Below, piece by piece: positions 11,274-24,397 of a stretch of 64,000 bases of DNA. Below the pieces are notes generated by a model. That model had not been told where the DNA came from. It did no database searches and saw only the letters and a list, made by a program, of their open reading frames with translations. Position numbers and translations under genes: made by a program. Within the stretch, counting starts at the first letter, position 1, and the number at the start of each line of letters is the position of its first letter. This DNA comes from Dimorphilus gyrociliatus (lineage: Eukaryota > Annelida > Polychaeta > Dinophilidae): contig CAJFCJ010000019.1 of assembly GCA_904063045.1 (NCBI GenBank), positions 2,433,700 through 2,497,699 of the forward strand. The letters run 5' to 3'.

Positions 11274-13434
11274 TTAAACTTCTTTGGTAGTTAATGTACT
11301 TTTTAAGTTTTCCATTTGTAATTTAGCATCCCAGATGCAATCCAAAACGCTAACACCCCTATAAAAGAAAAATGAATAAAGTGTAATTGAAGTAATAGCA
11401 ACATTATTTAACACGAGGATTAAACCTGAATGAAGAACCAATGAAAGATACTGGTAAGTTAGACGAGAGCTCTTCAACTTTATTAACAATATCACAATGC
11501 CCAACTTTATATTGTGGAAGACAATCTTTATGTACGTTTGTCTCGATTCTCATAGGCTCGTCCTTAATGCCTAGTTGTTGCCGGACGGATTTAATTGATT
11601 CCTCCTCTATTCTGGAATTCCCCTGTGTATGATCTTTACCGAAAACTTTATCGAACCAAGCTCCCCCGGACATAACAGTTAATCTTGTTGTTGGGCGTTC
11701 TTTATTATCGTGCTCAGGAAAGACGCAAGATTCATATACAACGCCTAAATTCTTCGCCGAACTTTCCCAAGACGGTACAAGATGGCCGAATCCTCGATAC
11801 TATTTATAGAATAAATTAAAATGTTATAGAAAATAAATAACCATTGTGCTTTTAAAAATTATTATAGCTATGCAAATGAAACTGATATAAGAGGATTGAG
11901 AGTATAATTATTTGAGAATGGCCTCTTTGACTAGTTTTGTTTACACGTAAAATTCTATACGGACCTGAGAAGGAAATACATCGCCTTTATATTCAATTGT
12001 ACTAACTCCAACTGTTACAGCGTCAATTTTGTCTAATTCATTTCTTAACTCTTCTTGTTCCTTTTGCAAAACTTTTGAGATATCTGCAATCAGAAGATTG
12101 TTATAAATAACTAGACAACATGCAACTTTATTTCACCTGAACTAAAAGTTGAAAATACAATATGATCGGCGCTAATTTGACCTTTATCCCAGAAAACGTT
12201 TACTTTTCCATCAGTAAAGTCGACACGTTTACAAGCATTGCCAGAGAATATATGTACACCTTCATCTTGTAATTTTTTTTGTAGGCCTTCAATTAGAGTT
12301 TGCAATCCATTTTCCATATTCCAAGTAGCCCATTTTTCTTCTATTGATCGATTAACGAGCGATGATTCAGAATCGTATGGTTTCTCTGAAATAAATTATT
12401 ATCTTTAGAATTTGTAGGAATATGAAAAATAAGTATAGTGTTTAATACTTCGTCCTAAAATTGATCCAAGTAAAATAGAACCGTGCTGCATTTGGTATTT
12501 GAACATATCCGGAAAGCAAGCTTTTGCACTAAGTGACTTACTATCTCCTCCAAATACTCCTCTGCAAAACGGATCTATAGCATTGTCCGCTAACTGCATA
12601 AATGCATAAATGATAGATAAAGATTACTCTTATTATTTGTTTTAGCTTACGTCTGTACTAAATCTTTTCGAAATAAATTCATGAATAGAGCAATCATTTT
12701 TTAAACGATTAAATTTGAAAGGTTCTCTCCAAATGGAAGATAGTAAAGATTTCTTGAACGGAGGGGTTTGTCTGATAATCTGCATCATATCTGTTATCGT
12801 TTATAATTTGGGGAATAAAGAGGCACGGTAGGATAAATTGTTGCTTACTGTTTGGTAGACAATACATTTGATTATTTATGAATAAATATCGATTTGTAGT
12901 TGCAACGTGATTTCTTGGAACAGAGATTATTTTATCCGATAAACCAATATCTTCAACCTTCAGATATATAAACTATTTGAGTAGGTTTATTAAACGAAAG
13001 CAATTCCGAACCATTTCTAGAATGTTTTTCCCAGGACCATCCCTTCTACCTCGTATACTTCTGGGACCTTTTTCGTAAACGGCTCCGTCCTCTTTCCGAA
13101 CGCTCTGTACCCATCCTCCCAAATTGCTCGACCTCTCGAGTATTATTACCTGAAAGCTCCCAAATGTAATTTTCGGATTTTACAAACAGTTAGCTAATTC
13201 CATAAAGAATATATAGATGCTCATAGAGTATCTTATCAATATTTATGCCAACTTTATAATTAAGTTGAAAAATAGCTCAGTCTGACTTTTGAGCGATATT
13301 ATAACTAAACAAGAAAAAGAAGAATAAAAGTCATATAATCGAACCTTTTTTACAATGTCTTTTGGGATTTTAGACAAATAGTATGCGGCAGAAAGACCAC
13401 TAATACCCCCACCTACAATAACAACTGAAGACAT
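11274..13434 (-). CDS. PPOX: Protoporphyrinogen oxidase
   Basis: Nine exons (13434..13345, 13149..13012, 12957..12849, 12790..12651, 12593..12449, 12385..12137, 12083..11965, 11799..11426, 11358..11274) keep frame and encode about 482 aa; human PPOX is 477 aa. The enzyme oxidises protoporphyrinogen IX to protoporphyrin IX on the outer face of the mitochondrial inner membrane, the penultimate step of haem synthesis. Visible hallmarks are the N-terminal FAD-binding GGGISGLSAAYYL, then LGGWVQS, FCRGVFGGD, YRGFGHLVPSWE and the C-terminal DCLPQYKVGH. Several donors are weak (GTTCGA, GTTCGG, GTCCGT), but protein similarity fixes the junctions. The gene is divergently arranged with NDUFB3, with starts about 800 bp apart. 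No missing key residue was noticed. Confidence 0.94.
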
Positions 13435-14229
13435 TTTACAACGATATCTTTAGGATAAAAATCATTAATTGTGAAAATCGGGGACTAGGTCACGTGAATA
13501 TAGAACTTTTCAAAATTAGATAGTAAATTGTTAAGAAAAAACTCTTTAATAAGCGTTCTTAATTGTTGTTTTTTTACTCTATTTTGACAAGGTTAACTTA
13601 ATTATTTAACCATCACCTAACTTTAAAAAAATCTGCATATTTTGCATATATTTAAAGTCTTTCATTTCAAAATATATTATGCCCCTATTTAACATTGATT
13701 TTTAAAATAAATCATTCGAGAATTAGTTTTCTAATGATTAAATTTCAATAATTAAGCATAAATATTGATATGTTTTCCAACAATACCGTTTACTTTTGAG
13801 CTTCTATTCGTTTTAGATATTTAAAAATACAAAAACGTTATGCAATGTATAAATTTATTATTATTATTATATTGAGTATGAATTATTGTGACATTATTTC
13901 TATAATCGTTGAAAGACATATTAGGCAAAAAGACTAACAAAAAACGTATTTTACAAAATGATTGATTTTCTGTTTCTTTTTTCTTTTTTACTTCATCCTT
14001 TTTACGATAAAGCAATAATTCTACTTTAACTCTATCAAACTTTGAAATGTTGAGAATGTTTAATTAAAATTTTTAAATTGATCTTTTGTAAATTAAACTA
14101 ATTCTCTTGTATTTATAAATTTTTATAAGAGATTCCAAGATAAATTTTAAATTAACAAAAAAAATCAGCAATTATTTTCCGAAATATTTATTAGGTTGAA
14201 TCGTATAGTAGTAGAAGAACAGAGGTCAG
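13435..14229. other. Divergent intergenic region, PPOX / NDUFB3
   Basis: This very AT-rich region holds two divergent promoters for genes of mitochondrial proteins. No TATA box in a convincing position and no NRF1-type palindrome were seen. No coding exon is supported. Confidence 0.4.
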
Positions 14230-14651
14230 ATGGGAGCCGAAAAAACCTTTAAAGTTCCTGACTGGAAGAGTTATAAAATAGATGGAATTAAGGAGTTAGA
14301 ATGGACTAGAGATAATTTAGCAAGAAAAGGCTTGAAAGATCCATGGCTAAGGTAAGGATGAAGGCGAATAGGTTTTAGTGAGCGAAAATATGGTTTTAAT
14401 GCCATATTTATATCGTTGCTACTAATGTGAACTATCATAATCGTCTGTTATATTTCGATAGAAATGAGGTATGGAGATTTCAAAATCATCCCGGACCCAT
14501 GAAAAACGTGCTTATTACGTTCTCGAGAGGATTCAAGTATGCCGTTGGTTTAATGGCAATTACTATAGCCGTTGACAAAGCCTTTGGTATTACCGAAAAG
14601 CGAAGTCACATTAATTATAAGCATCCTGACGCGGACTACCATCATCACTAA
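14230..14651 (+). CDS. NDUFB3: NADH dehydrogenase 1 beta subcomplex subunit 3
   Basis: Two exons (14230..14351 and 14462..14651) encode about 103 aa, near the usual 98 aa. The subunit (B12) is a single-pass accessory protein of the membrane arm of mitochondrial complex I. The sequence shows the family core PDWKSYKIDG, LARKGLKDPWLRNEVWRF, then a membrane-spanning stretch (YAVGLMAITIAVDKAFG) and a histidine-rich end. The intron splits an arginine codon in the conserved W-x-R-N-E motif. Identification is secure from length, motif order and the single transmembrane segment. Confidence 0.92.
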
Positions 14652-15146
14652 ACAAAAAGAATAGAAGCTATGTGTGTGAAAGACAGTAGAATTGCCAACT
14701 TAATAATAAAAAGTTATACAAAAACAAAGCGCAAAAAGGCGATATCAAAGTGCGGCGAACAGTAAACTAAAATTAATCAAATTTTTATTCGTGCGTCGTT
14801 TTGTGAAAAGTTGTATTTTATAACTATTGCATATAAAATAAAATACTATAATGGCGATCGTATAAAATGAACAACAAAAGAAAATAAATAAACAATAAGA
14901 AAGAGTAAACTTTTTTAGTGTTTATAGAAAAGATGAAAGATTCTAGAAAGACCAGTTTAGATGGATATCTTACTATCAATTGATTTTCTATAAAATGACA
15001 ATTAGTTTATTGTTGGAAGAGAGTTTTTTCCACTTTCTAAATTGGTCAAATACGAAACCGACATTTGTTCGCTTAAAGTTATTCAGTGTCCTGAATTTGA
15101 TATTGATTCGATTGTTTAGTTGTCAGAAAATTAAAGAAACTATTCG
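14652..15146. other. Intergenic region NDUFB3 to PAFAH1B
   Basis: It contains the NDUFB3 3' UTR and the PAFAH1B promoter and 5' UTR. AT-rich with several AATAAA-like hexamers; no other feature is recognised. Confidence 0.4.
14705..14710 (+). terminator. Polyadenylation signal of NDUFB3
   Basis: AATAAA lies 53 nt after the stop codon. Confidence 0.45.
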
Positions 15147-17410
15147 ATGAATTCTGCCGCAATTCCAACCCCTGTTGAAGATATACATGGAGATGGAAGG
15201 TGGATGAGTATGGTAAGATAATCAAAAGTTTCTTAAACATTAACTTATGACACTAAATTGTCATAATTAATCGCTTCTTATATTATCGCCACTGCTACAT
15301 CCGTGTTTCTTACAGCATCAACGATTCGTCGGACAAGTTAAAGAAAAGGAGCCAGAAATTCTTTTTATTGGTGATTCTTTGATTTCGCAGATGGCTTTAA
15401 CTGATGTAATATTTCTTAAGTCTTATCGTTGCGTACTCATGAAATTATAGCTTCCAACATATACCCGCAAGACAGTTGCTGTATATAATTGATTAATTTT
15501 TTAGATTAAATCAGTCATTCAACTTTTAAGTGCAAAAAGCAATTACCTTTTAGCGAGAATCTGAATTATTTTACAGTTATGGCAAAAGATGTTCGTACCA
15601 TTACACTGTTTGAATTTCGGAATCGACGAAGACAGAACAGAGAATGTTTTATGGAGAATCTCAAATGGTGAATTGGAATGTATAAGTCCAAAGGTTATTC
15701 TCTATAATAAGCTATTCGCCCATAACTATTTTAAATTTCCATTCTGTTTCTAAAATAGGTCATAATATTATTAGTGGGAACAAACAATTATGACAACTCA
15801 GCCGAAGAAATATCAGAAGCAATTTTAGCTATAGTAGATGTCGTTCAAGGAAAGCAACCTCAGTCGCAGCTAATTGTTATGGTGAATTATTTAAATATTA
15901 ACTCGTACATCATCTAGTCAAATTCTATAATATAGAATCCTTTGGGAGGAATAGATAGAATTGTATTGAGTGAACGAATTTTATGATTTTCTAGTTTGTT
16001 TCTCTATAAGTTCTTAACTATTGTAAATAAGTAATGTAATTGGATAAGAGAGGGACGTAGAAAACCGTACACTTTCAAATTTCTATTGATTATAAAGTTA
16101 AACAGTTAATCACACTTTTTATTAATGATAGTGTCATGGGCAAAATTCCATTAAAGTATCATTATTTATGATATTTTGTGTTATTTATTATAGTTTTTCC
16201 CCTCTCAACCCTTAGGGAATTCCACCAAGAGGAGAAAATCCGAATCGTGTAAGGGATAAAATTGAAAAATTAAACTCTTTACTCAAGGTAGAATATCAAA
16301 TTGATATTGAATTTTTATAAGTTTAACCATACAGTATTTAATTATTTTCAATTAATTTAGCTAAAGTTGGAAAAATTGGATCAAGTAACATTCTTGCAAG
16401 TCGATACTTCAATGTTTGTCAACTCAAGTGATGGAACTATTGACCCTTCCGACATGTACGACTATTTACACTTTACTACCAAAGTAAGTTGAGAAAAAAT
16501 AAAAAAGACCTTACATAAATAGATATTTCATTTCTTTTGGTTGACGGGGGCAACAAAGCAAGCTAAGGCTTAATGGTGCTCTTTTATAGTCTGTGTAATC
16601 TTTGAGCGCATTGCACACAACCTTTCAGAAATTTTCTGAAAGTATTTCTCACAATTACACTAATTGTAAATATTTGTTGATAAACTTATCTTTATAGAAT
16701 TTATTTTAAAATTTATCAACAATTTTTTACCCTAGCTATAAGTAAATGGTAATCTAGTTTTGTCTATAAATCCAAATATAGGCAAAAAAAAATCAAACGG
16801 GACTTTTCATTATTCCGGATTAACGGTAAACAACAGATGGTTCAATGCGTAAAATGTGTTGAAGTCAAATAGAGGTCGCTGGCTCGCTCTAGCTTAAACT
16901 ATATTTGGACAGAAGTATACTACTTGGAATAATTAAAGAGTTGATAATTTTTTAACATAAAAGCTATTGAGCTATATTTATTCATTCAAACATACATCAA
17001 TCGCTTAGAAATATAAAAATAATATTATTGAATTCAGGAAAGGCGTTTTACCTCCTGTTCGAAAAAAAAAATCGAATTGTTCCGAGTTCGAAAAAGCGAA
17101 AGTTTTGAATTTTATATACAAATAATAAAAAGCCCTGTTTATTATACAATATAGACCTATAAAAAAAATACTGGATATATCAATAGTGCAAATAAGGTTG
17201 CACCACCTTTGGATGTGATGTCGCAAGAGTCACTGAATTTGCATTTTCCTTTTAGTTTTAGTTTTTTCGATAAATAATAATAAATAAATTTTTTTTTCTT
17301 TCCATAACTAGGGATATCAGAAATTAACAGAGCCGTTATTGGACGAAATAAATAACTTACTGATGTCATTTGAAAGAACAGATAGTATGGATGCTCCAGA
17401 TGACCTATAA
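15147..17410 (+). CDS. PAFAH1B2/3: Platelet-activating factor acetylhydrolase IB catalytic subunit (alpha1/alpha2)
   Basis: Seven exons (15147..15212, 15316..15405, 15577..15693, 15759..15881, 16216..16287, 16361..16483, 17312..17410) encode about 229 aa, exactly the family length. It is an SGNH/GDSL-fold cytosolic esterase. In vertebrates it removes the acetyl group of PAF and binds LIS1, linking it to dynein regulation. Catalytic elements are visible: the Ser block FIGDSLISQM, the Asn block VGTNNYDN, and the C-terminal Asp/His block DMYDYLHFT. The usual NFGIGGDTT loop reads NFGIDEDRT, so the two glycines that contribute to the second conserved block are replaced. Intron 6 is 828 nt, long for this window. 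Assignment to the family is secure; alpha1 versus alpha2 is a vertebrate distinction and does not apply. Confidence 0.93.
16484..17311. other. Long intron 6 of PAFAH1B
   Basis: An intron about ten times the local norm. It is AT-rich with no supported exon or structured RNA. A slightly GC-richer patch at 16535-16610 and 16835-16895 stands out from the background, but I could not fold it into a tRNA or snoRNA. Confidence 0.35.
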
Positions 17411-18448
17411 TAAGACTAAGGAAAATAAAAGGCTTTTCTTCCGGCTTAATCGTTCAAGCTTTAAGCTTCTACAGGAGTGAATCTGTTCTATATAAATGTG
17501 TATATCTAAATCATCATTGTGTTCTAAAAATGCTGAAGTATATGTGTGTAAGTCATATAGTGCAGGAATTAAATAACTTGAAGAAAATAGCTTCTTCTGT
17601 GTTGATATAAAAAAAGAAACATACAAGTGCATTAATGAAAAAAATTATACATAAAAAAGAATATCATTTGAAATTTTACTAATATTGTTGCATACTATTT
17701 TATATATTCCTTCTCTCTTTCTCTTATTTTCTTAACATTTGAATCATGAGGCTGCATCTAAGGTATCGTCGTACACATAAAGGCCTCCCTCTTCTTTTTA
17801 TAGGTTATTCTTTCTTACAATAATAATTAGCCATTTTTTTTTTAGAATGGTATAATTTGAGATTTTAGAAAAAATTTTGCTTAAAACAAAAGATATACTG
17901 CCAAATGCTTTAATATTCTATACATTTATGCCAATAAAATGTATATATATATATATATATACATAGATAAATATATTAAGTAACTGTCATAAGTAAGTAT
18001 AAATTATGGTTTTATCCAAGAAAATATGAGTTTGAAAGTGAAATTTCTTCTACGTCTCAGTTTTTATTCTCAAGATTTTTCTGCTGTCAAAAGGTTAATG
18101 TTTCTAGGAAAAGAATTGGAGTTATTCATATCGTAAAATGACATAAATGATTGATATTCGATGATTAGAAGCAAATAAAAAATCCGAAATTTATGGATAA
18201 AATATACTTGTAATCTCTTTAGGACTTAAAAGAAAACCATTTTTTGTATACTCATATTAGTCTTGAATAGAACAGTAATTTATACTTATATATATATATA
18301 CATATATATTAATATATAGCAAATAAACTTTTTGCTTTTTCCTTCTTTTACTAAGTTAATTTACGTGCATTTAATAGAAGTTTGGGTGAATATTTTCAGT
18401 AATTTTCTCATTTATGCCTTGTAGAAGGATCTATTATCACAATAAGCT
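17411..18448. other. Convergent 3' region PAFAH1B / TRPC with TA repeats
   Basis: Long 3' flanks between convergent genes. It includes (TA)n runs near 17941-17962 and 18287-18318. No coding exon is supported. Confidence 0.4.
17941..17962. repeat. (TA)n microsatellite
   Basis: An uninterrupted run of TA dinucleotides in the PAFAH1B/TRPC 3' interval. Confidence 0.8.
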
Positions 18449-21400
18449 TCATACTTGAGAAAACTCGTTGCTGCAAACTGATTGATTACTATGGTGGGAA
18501 GAAGAATCCTTTTCTGTCGATTTCTTTCGGGGAGCAGCTATTTGTATGGTCTGAGGAAAAAGATTGCGGCGACGTTCTTCTTCTTTCTCTCTTTGACTAA
18601 TTACTACTGAGAGATTCCTGATTTCCTCCTGCATAGATCCCATAATTGTTACAACGCTAACAAGCGTCTTTTGATTTTCGCTCATTACTAGACGAATATG
18701 CTCAATGTTATCCTTGAGACGTTCGTCTTCCCTAACCGCGCTCTGAACGTGTTGCATTCGGACATCGAGTATTTTTAAACTACGTTGAATAGCATCCAAC
18801 TGAGGGATGGACAGCAGTTGAACTTGAGGCGGTCCACCGTGTGGGACAGAGGGTCGTCTGCAACGCCTTTGTACAGGATGAATGGACGGCCTACGTCTTA
18901 GGCGATTAGAGCCGGCCGGTGGAGTATCAGGAGGTTCTCCGTCACCTGTATAAGATGCTACTTCGTTCGGCTCATCGCTATCAGCATACATCGGCTCTTG
19001 TCTGTAATCCGTATTAAACAAATCATCCGATCGATAGTTAATGCTCTCTTTGCCTTGTGACTGCATTAGACCAGATCTCTCTTCCTCTTTCTGTCTTTCC
19101 AGTTTAAATAAATATCTTCTAACCAATCTTTGCATAATTTCGCTATAAGCAGTTTCAGGAGTATCCAAATTTAATGACTCGCAGACATTTTCTCGGCGCT
19201 TTTTGATAAACGTCTGTCTTTTGGCTTCTTCCATTTCTAACAGGGCATCTTGATCGCCTCGTAAAGTTTCTTTGAGCCATTGAAAGCCATATTTCATTGA
19301 CTTTGGAGTAGGAATCATATTAAACGGCACGGGCAATGTGCATCCCTCATCAATATAATTCATCCATAGCCTAGTCCTAGCAAATTTCCATTCTACGTCA
19401 CAATCAGTTTGAATGTCTTCAAAAGAGTGTGACATCATAGCAATTAACATATTTATCAGCACAATAATGATGACAACATGATAGGATGCAAATAGAAATG
19501 TTCCAACAGCTTCAACAACAGACGTCGCATGTACATTCCTACTTGGAAAGACTTCTGTAAGACGATCATTTGATGATACGCCATCTATTGGTTAAATTCT
19601 TTTATAAGAAAATTATTTAAACAAGACAGGAAACGATTAAATCATTAGTATTCCATGAGCGTTTAGAATACTTACTCTTATCCTTGTATTGAACTTTGAC
19701 GCTATTCACATTAATTAAGCCGAACATGGCCCAGAATAAACTATACAAGGTGTGCGGAAGTCTGTGGAAAATTTGTAAGTAATAATAAAGAAATAATAAG
19801 AGGTATAATGGTAAACAGGCGAACCCCTGGAATGCTTCGGAAGCGTGTTTCGTGCTCTTTACTCCATCCTGTTCGATATCGTAGGTCTGCGAACCGTAGT
19901 ACCAATATAAATTATGCAGACCAACCATAAAGGCAAACAAGACCTGTGAACAAAAAAGAGAGATTATATAGGAAATGACAATCGATAAGTTTTCTATTAA
20001 AGGTTCTGTGTCGGATGTTTGACGTTATTACGCCTAAACAATCAGCCGTTATATTTACCAGCGTAAACAACACCATGAATCTGGTGATATCGCCGATAAC
20101 TCTGCCCAAAGAGATCTGTAATGGTCCAAGAACTTCAAACGCCGGCATCAAATAGGTAGTTCGAGCAATCGATAAGACGTTAGCTATGGCAAAGAGGACA
20201 TCGGAAACGATTTCCGGATCGTCTTGTTTCCATTCGAATCTCGCTATTGAGATAAAAAAAATTGTGATATTTTAGTTTGATGATATAAAAGATAATAAAA
20301 GGAAGAAATAACTTCATACAAGCTTTAAGAAAGTAGGCATCCTTAGTTTCATTTAATATTATATCGAAATGGGTGAAATTCCTATCAATTAGAGCTTTTC
20401 TGGCCCTCAGCATACAATGATATCTTTCATCAGTTTTCTTGATCCAATGATCAACAAGAAAACGGAGAACGTACGAAGCTAGATAGAGCGACAGCACCAT
20501 AAAATCGACGAAATTGTAATTGTCCAAAACATAAACTCGAACGCCTGAATTGTATATCTGCTTACATTCCATCCACAATAAACCGGCTACCCAGAACATA
20601 AGACATATTTGTACGTTTGTTATAAGAGTGTTAGCCGGACGAAGTCGAGCTTTAAGTAAACCATCGGCTAAATCCTCATACGATGCCGAATCTACACTTG
20701 CCGATTTCTTTTGTAATTCGTCCGTATTCTTTACTGAAAAAGATTTTTCATCTAGGCGGAAGGTAGCCGCAGCTAATAGGATTAGGAAGCAGATGTGCGA
20801 AAGTGTAAAGGTGATAAACTTGGCGGTGGGAGAACGCAAAATGTTGCCTAACTTTGTATCAGGAGTTACTATGTAAATAAAGCAAAAAAATGGTAGCAGA
20901 GGCATAGTAGCCAGATAAAGTAACAGTTTCTTCCACCATACTAGGGATTGCAGAAAACCTAATTCGGAACCATACCAAATAGATGTGAGATGCTGTTGAC
21001 AGTTGGGATGTGCGACGAATTTTTTCTCCTCGTATTCCATGGCCATTCGAAGTCTTGCTAAAGGATCTCTAGTTTGGAAGATACCTCCATCCTCACTCTC
21101 CGAACCTTCACTTAACATTGCTTCAACTTCTTGTGTTCCTCTACACAAGTCCATCATTTCACAAGCAAAGTTCATACACTGCTCTACTAAGCTCAAATAC
21201 TGATTCTTAAATTCTTTTTCAACTTGTGCCAACTTTTTCATCTCTTGCCTTAAATAAAAAGTAGTCATAATCGGGTCGGGACTAGATAATGCCATGTAGG
21301 CGGGACTTGCCAAAGCACGGTAAGCATTCAACCTCGACCTCGACCTCTTCAGCGAATCATAGTTCTGTTTGGTTACGCAATCGTTGCACGTACAGGAGAT

Positions 21401-22144
21401 GGGGTGGGGCTTTTCGATAGTGTGATTTCGGGAGAGGAACATTTGAATAATCTCATGGTTATTGTAGTGCGCAGCAAGGATTAGTGGCGTTATATCCGGT
21501 GAGAATTGTGACTTCTCTTCCATTCGGAAAAATGGGTCTTTAACTCCAACTTTCTTTACCTGTTCTTCTCCTGCCATATAATTTGGATGCTCAACAACTG
21601 CCCTAACGATCTTTGTGGCCCCTTTACTGATCGCATGTAATAAAGCCTCCTCTATTCCGGCGAATGATAGCTTATCGAGGATCAACTCAATCGATTCTAT
21701 ACATTCTGAATCGACAGCTAAGTGCAGTGCGTTCCTACCCATGTAGTCGACGCAATCCACATTTAAACGCGCCTCTTCATCTTCGAAAGACTGACGAATG
21801 ACGCCGACGTCTCCGAGTGCAGCAGCCGACAAATAGACTCTCTCTTCGTCCGTTAACTTTATGTTCGGCAGCAAATGGGCAACGGGTCAGGGGGTAAAGG
21901 GGGGAAAAGGAAATGTTAGCATGTACTTTCTCAATTAGACGACGGAAACGCCAGTACTGATCGATTCATTTCGACCGGAAATAACGGACGGCGTTGCCGG
22001 TTTGTTTATAGAAAAATAATTCAAACAACGCGTGATCGTTACTAATTACTCTACGATATAAAGATTAAATACCTGAACGTCCTCGAAGTTTGTGAATAAT
22101 GAACCTCTCGACGACGGCGTCTTTCGTAGATCTTGTAAATTCAT
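18449..22144 (-). CDS. TRPC-family cation channel
   Basis: Five coding exons (22144..22073, 21856..20320, 20243..20059, 19943..19676, 19584..18449) give about 1,065 aa starting with MNLQDLRK. Order: ankyrin-repeat region (residues 30-190), the TRPC signature CTCNDC, six transmembrane segments (about 310-750) with pore region SLFWAMFGLIN, S6 NMLIAMM, and the TRP box EWKFAR. A long charged cytosolic tail with a coiled-coil follows. The last residues, F-S-Q-V, fit a class I PDZ ligand (S/T-x-hydrophobic). TRPC channels are PLC-coupled, non-selective calcium-permeable channels of the plasma membrane. Similarity looks closest to the TRPC1/4/5 and insect TRP-gamma group. The exon carrying the ATG begins at 22151 with an acceptor, so at least one 5' exon lies upstream; two in-frame candidates are described separately. 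A TGA precedes the 21856 exon in the intron, so that exon cannot start the protein. Confidence 0.92.
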
Positions 22145-22517
22145 TTGCGGTCTATAAAAGAAACGATTAAGTTAATTTTACATTTTTCTATAATATACAA
22201 AAAAAGTGACACATAAAAAAGTGTTACATTAAAATTGCTACAGTAAATTCATATATACATGATACAAATGAATATAAAAGCGAGCAAGCTTTGTCACAGT
22301 GAGACTTTTTACTTTCTGGAAATTATGAACGCTATGCATAAAAGTATAACGCCAAATGGAAAAGGGATAGACTACTATAAACCGCCGAATGGAAGACATA
22401 AACCTCAAATAATTAGTGTCGTAATTGAAGGAGGGAGGTTGAATGAAGGGGTTAATTTTCGAAGGAATTTCTTCCTTAGACGAGTTTGAAACTTTATTCC
22501 GTGCAACAGTTGTAGAC

Positions 22518-22579
22518 CTCCTGTGAACATTTCCGTCAGGCAGGACAATCCTAGGTACCTTTAAACGACTTTCATCCAT
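22518..22579 (-). CDS. Candidate alternative first coding exon of the TRPC gene (proximal)
   Basis: ATG at 22579 opens a frame (MDESRLKVPR..) of 20 codons plus 2 nt, ending at a GTCTAC donor. Spliced to the TRPC acceptor at 22151, the phase is correct and the frame reads through PQ into MNLQDLRK. The donor is weak, though pyrimidine at +3 is common in this window. The frame remains open well beyond the donor, so the exon could be longer or belong to something else. No transcript evidence is available. Confidence 0.35.
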
Positions 22580-23030
22580 CGTTCTCTCTTTACCGTAAAA
22601 ATGCGCGGCCGCTTTTATTTTTTTTGCAGTCGCGACACCTGTATGACAAACTATGATTGCGCCCTCTAGCCACTCTTCAATTGCGCAAAATTAGCGTCGC
22701 GATTCATATAGGCCTAGGCGTCGACGGTCGGCATTTAGGGCGTCAGTTGGCGCACGATTGATGGCATTCATTTTCCCTTCGTCTCCCTTTTGCTTCGTTT
22801 TTTGCTCAAAAGAGTAATATTAAAAAAATATCCCCGTCTAAGATTGCCTATCTTCTTACAACAAACACAAATCTTCCATCGGAAGATAGACAATCTGTTT
22901 CGCTTATAAATTTCACATGAACACTTAAGGAAGATTATTATCAGACTTATTCATACAGTACAGATATTCTCATCTGCAAAAACTATAGCTGTACTATAAA
23001 AATACATAGACGTTCATAGTTCCATTAATA

Positions 23031-23108
23031 CATATATATATATATATATACAGTATATACTGTACGTATATGTTTATATATATATATTTGTCATAAATAT
23101 ATATATAT
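23031..23108. repeat. TA-rich repeat with perfect 16-bp palindrome
   Basis: TA dinucleotide runs flank TACAGTATATACTGTA (23049-23064), which is its own reverse complement. It could extrude as a cruciform; most likely it is simple sequence. Confidence 0.7.
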
Positions 23109-23968
23109 GGAGCGCAATCGTATGAGATAAATTTGTGCTGTTCGAAATCGGACACTCCTTAAACAAGACCAGTAGACCAACCGTTTGCGTTTCCCGCGTC
23201 TAATTTTTGCCTGATAGGCCTATACACGTACAGTTCCGTATAGACAGATTTCCGTCCCGACGGAATGCTGACTCGACAGTCAATTTGTCGCCTAACTTAC
23301 ATATCACTAGTGACCATGTTATTGTAATAGACGGTCGGTAGGGCGAATTGCGGAAGAAAAGCTCGACGGCTTTCTTCTTCGTCCTCTTCTGGTCCAATTG
23401 GGACATGATTAATCCGTACTCGCTTTTCCGCTTTCGAAGTCTTCTTCATTTTCACTTGTCTTTAAACTTTCTTCTTTTATAAGTAATTTCACTTCTCTTC
23501 CTTAAGAATTTAAAAGATTAAGAAAGTTGCACGAAACGTTACTCGTCCTTCTCGTCCATCTCATCTACTGAGCTCCGGAACGTCTGGTGGCCGTTCTATT
23601 CCGCTCATACAAACATTACATTTGCTTTGCAAACCACAAACCACGTTATTGATGAGCGAATAAGAATTCATACCTGCAACGCATCACCGACCCTGACGCA
23701 ATGTTCAAACCAACGGATAAAAGGCCAACTATCGCATTCTCTTTACCGATAGTCGTTTCCGGCATTTTATAATCCATTAATTAATTTCCTAAAACGGCGC
23801 TAAATTGCTTTACGCATATCTGTGAGACGATGGAGACGACAAGCATTCTGCGGAGTTTTGCCTCACTGTCTTTCTCCCTCTCTCCTCTCTTACTATGTTT
23901 TTCTTTTTCTCTTTCTTTTCTCTTAGGACCGTTGAGACGGTGGCATAACATTTATCCGTTTTTAATTC

Positions 23969-23982
23969 ATATATATATATAC

Positions 23983-24041
<59 letters not shown>
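23969..24041. repeat. (TA)n microsatellite
   Basis: About 70 bp of TA repeats, interrupted once by CTGTATATATAC. Confidence 0.85.
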
Positions 24042-24397
24042 TGCGGGATAGGAGGAGAAACGTTCTTGCAACGTGAGTGGAATAATTACGACATTTTCGA
24101 GCTAGCATATGCACGGTCGTGCACTAGTAAAAAGTGAGAAAAGTTAAGATGATAATGTGCCAAACAGGATGTCTTTATTGTATAGAGAATTTATTGACAG
24201 CTAAAGAAATATTTCCGATTTTTCTTGTTTCCCATCAATTTGACTGTCGCATTTCAGGTTGCGCCATCTCTTGGACAATCGAGTCATTAAGGGCGGGCTT
24301 TTATTTTCAAATATAGGTCAACTGCAATCTGTCGACGCTATCAGCAATCACGGCGCTTGCTTGCTGGACAGAGGCCAGCTGGGGCATCGTACTGGCG

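Noticed and set aside
16535..16900. GC-richer patches in the long PAFAH1B intron as tRNA or snoRNA.
   Set aside because: No acceptor-stem pairing, A/B boxes or C/D boxes could be recognised by eye.
23200..23406. Minus-strand frame beginning MSQLDQKRTKKK, considered as a third alternative TRPC first exon.
   Set aside because: Its good donor (GTAAGT) leaves phase 1, which runs into a stop in the TRPC exon, and the other donor creates TGA at the junction. It may be a noncoding 5' exon.
24134..24316. Plus-strand 60-codon frame upstream of the TATA box at 24398.
   Set aside because: Protein-like features are weak and no promoter or splice signal supports it.
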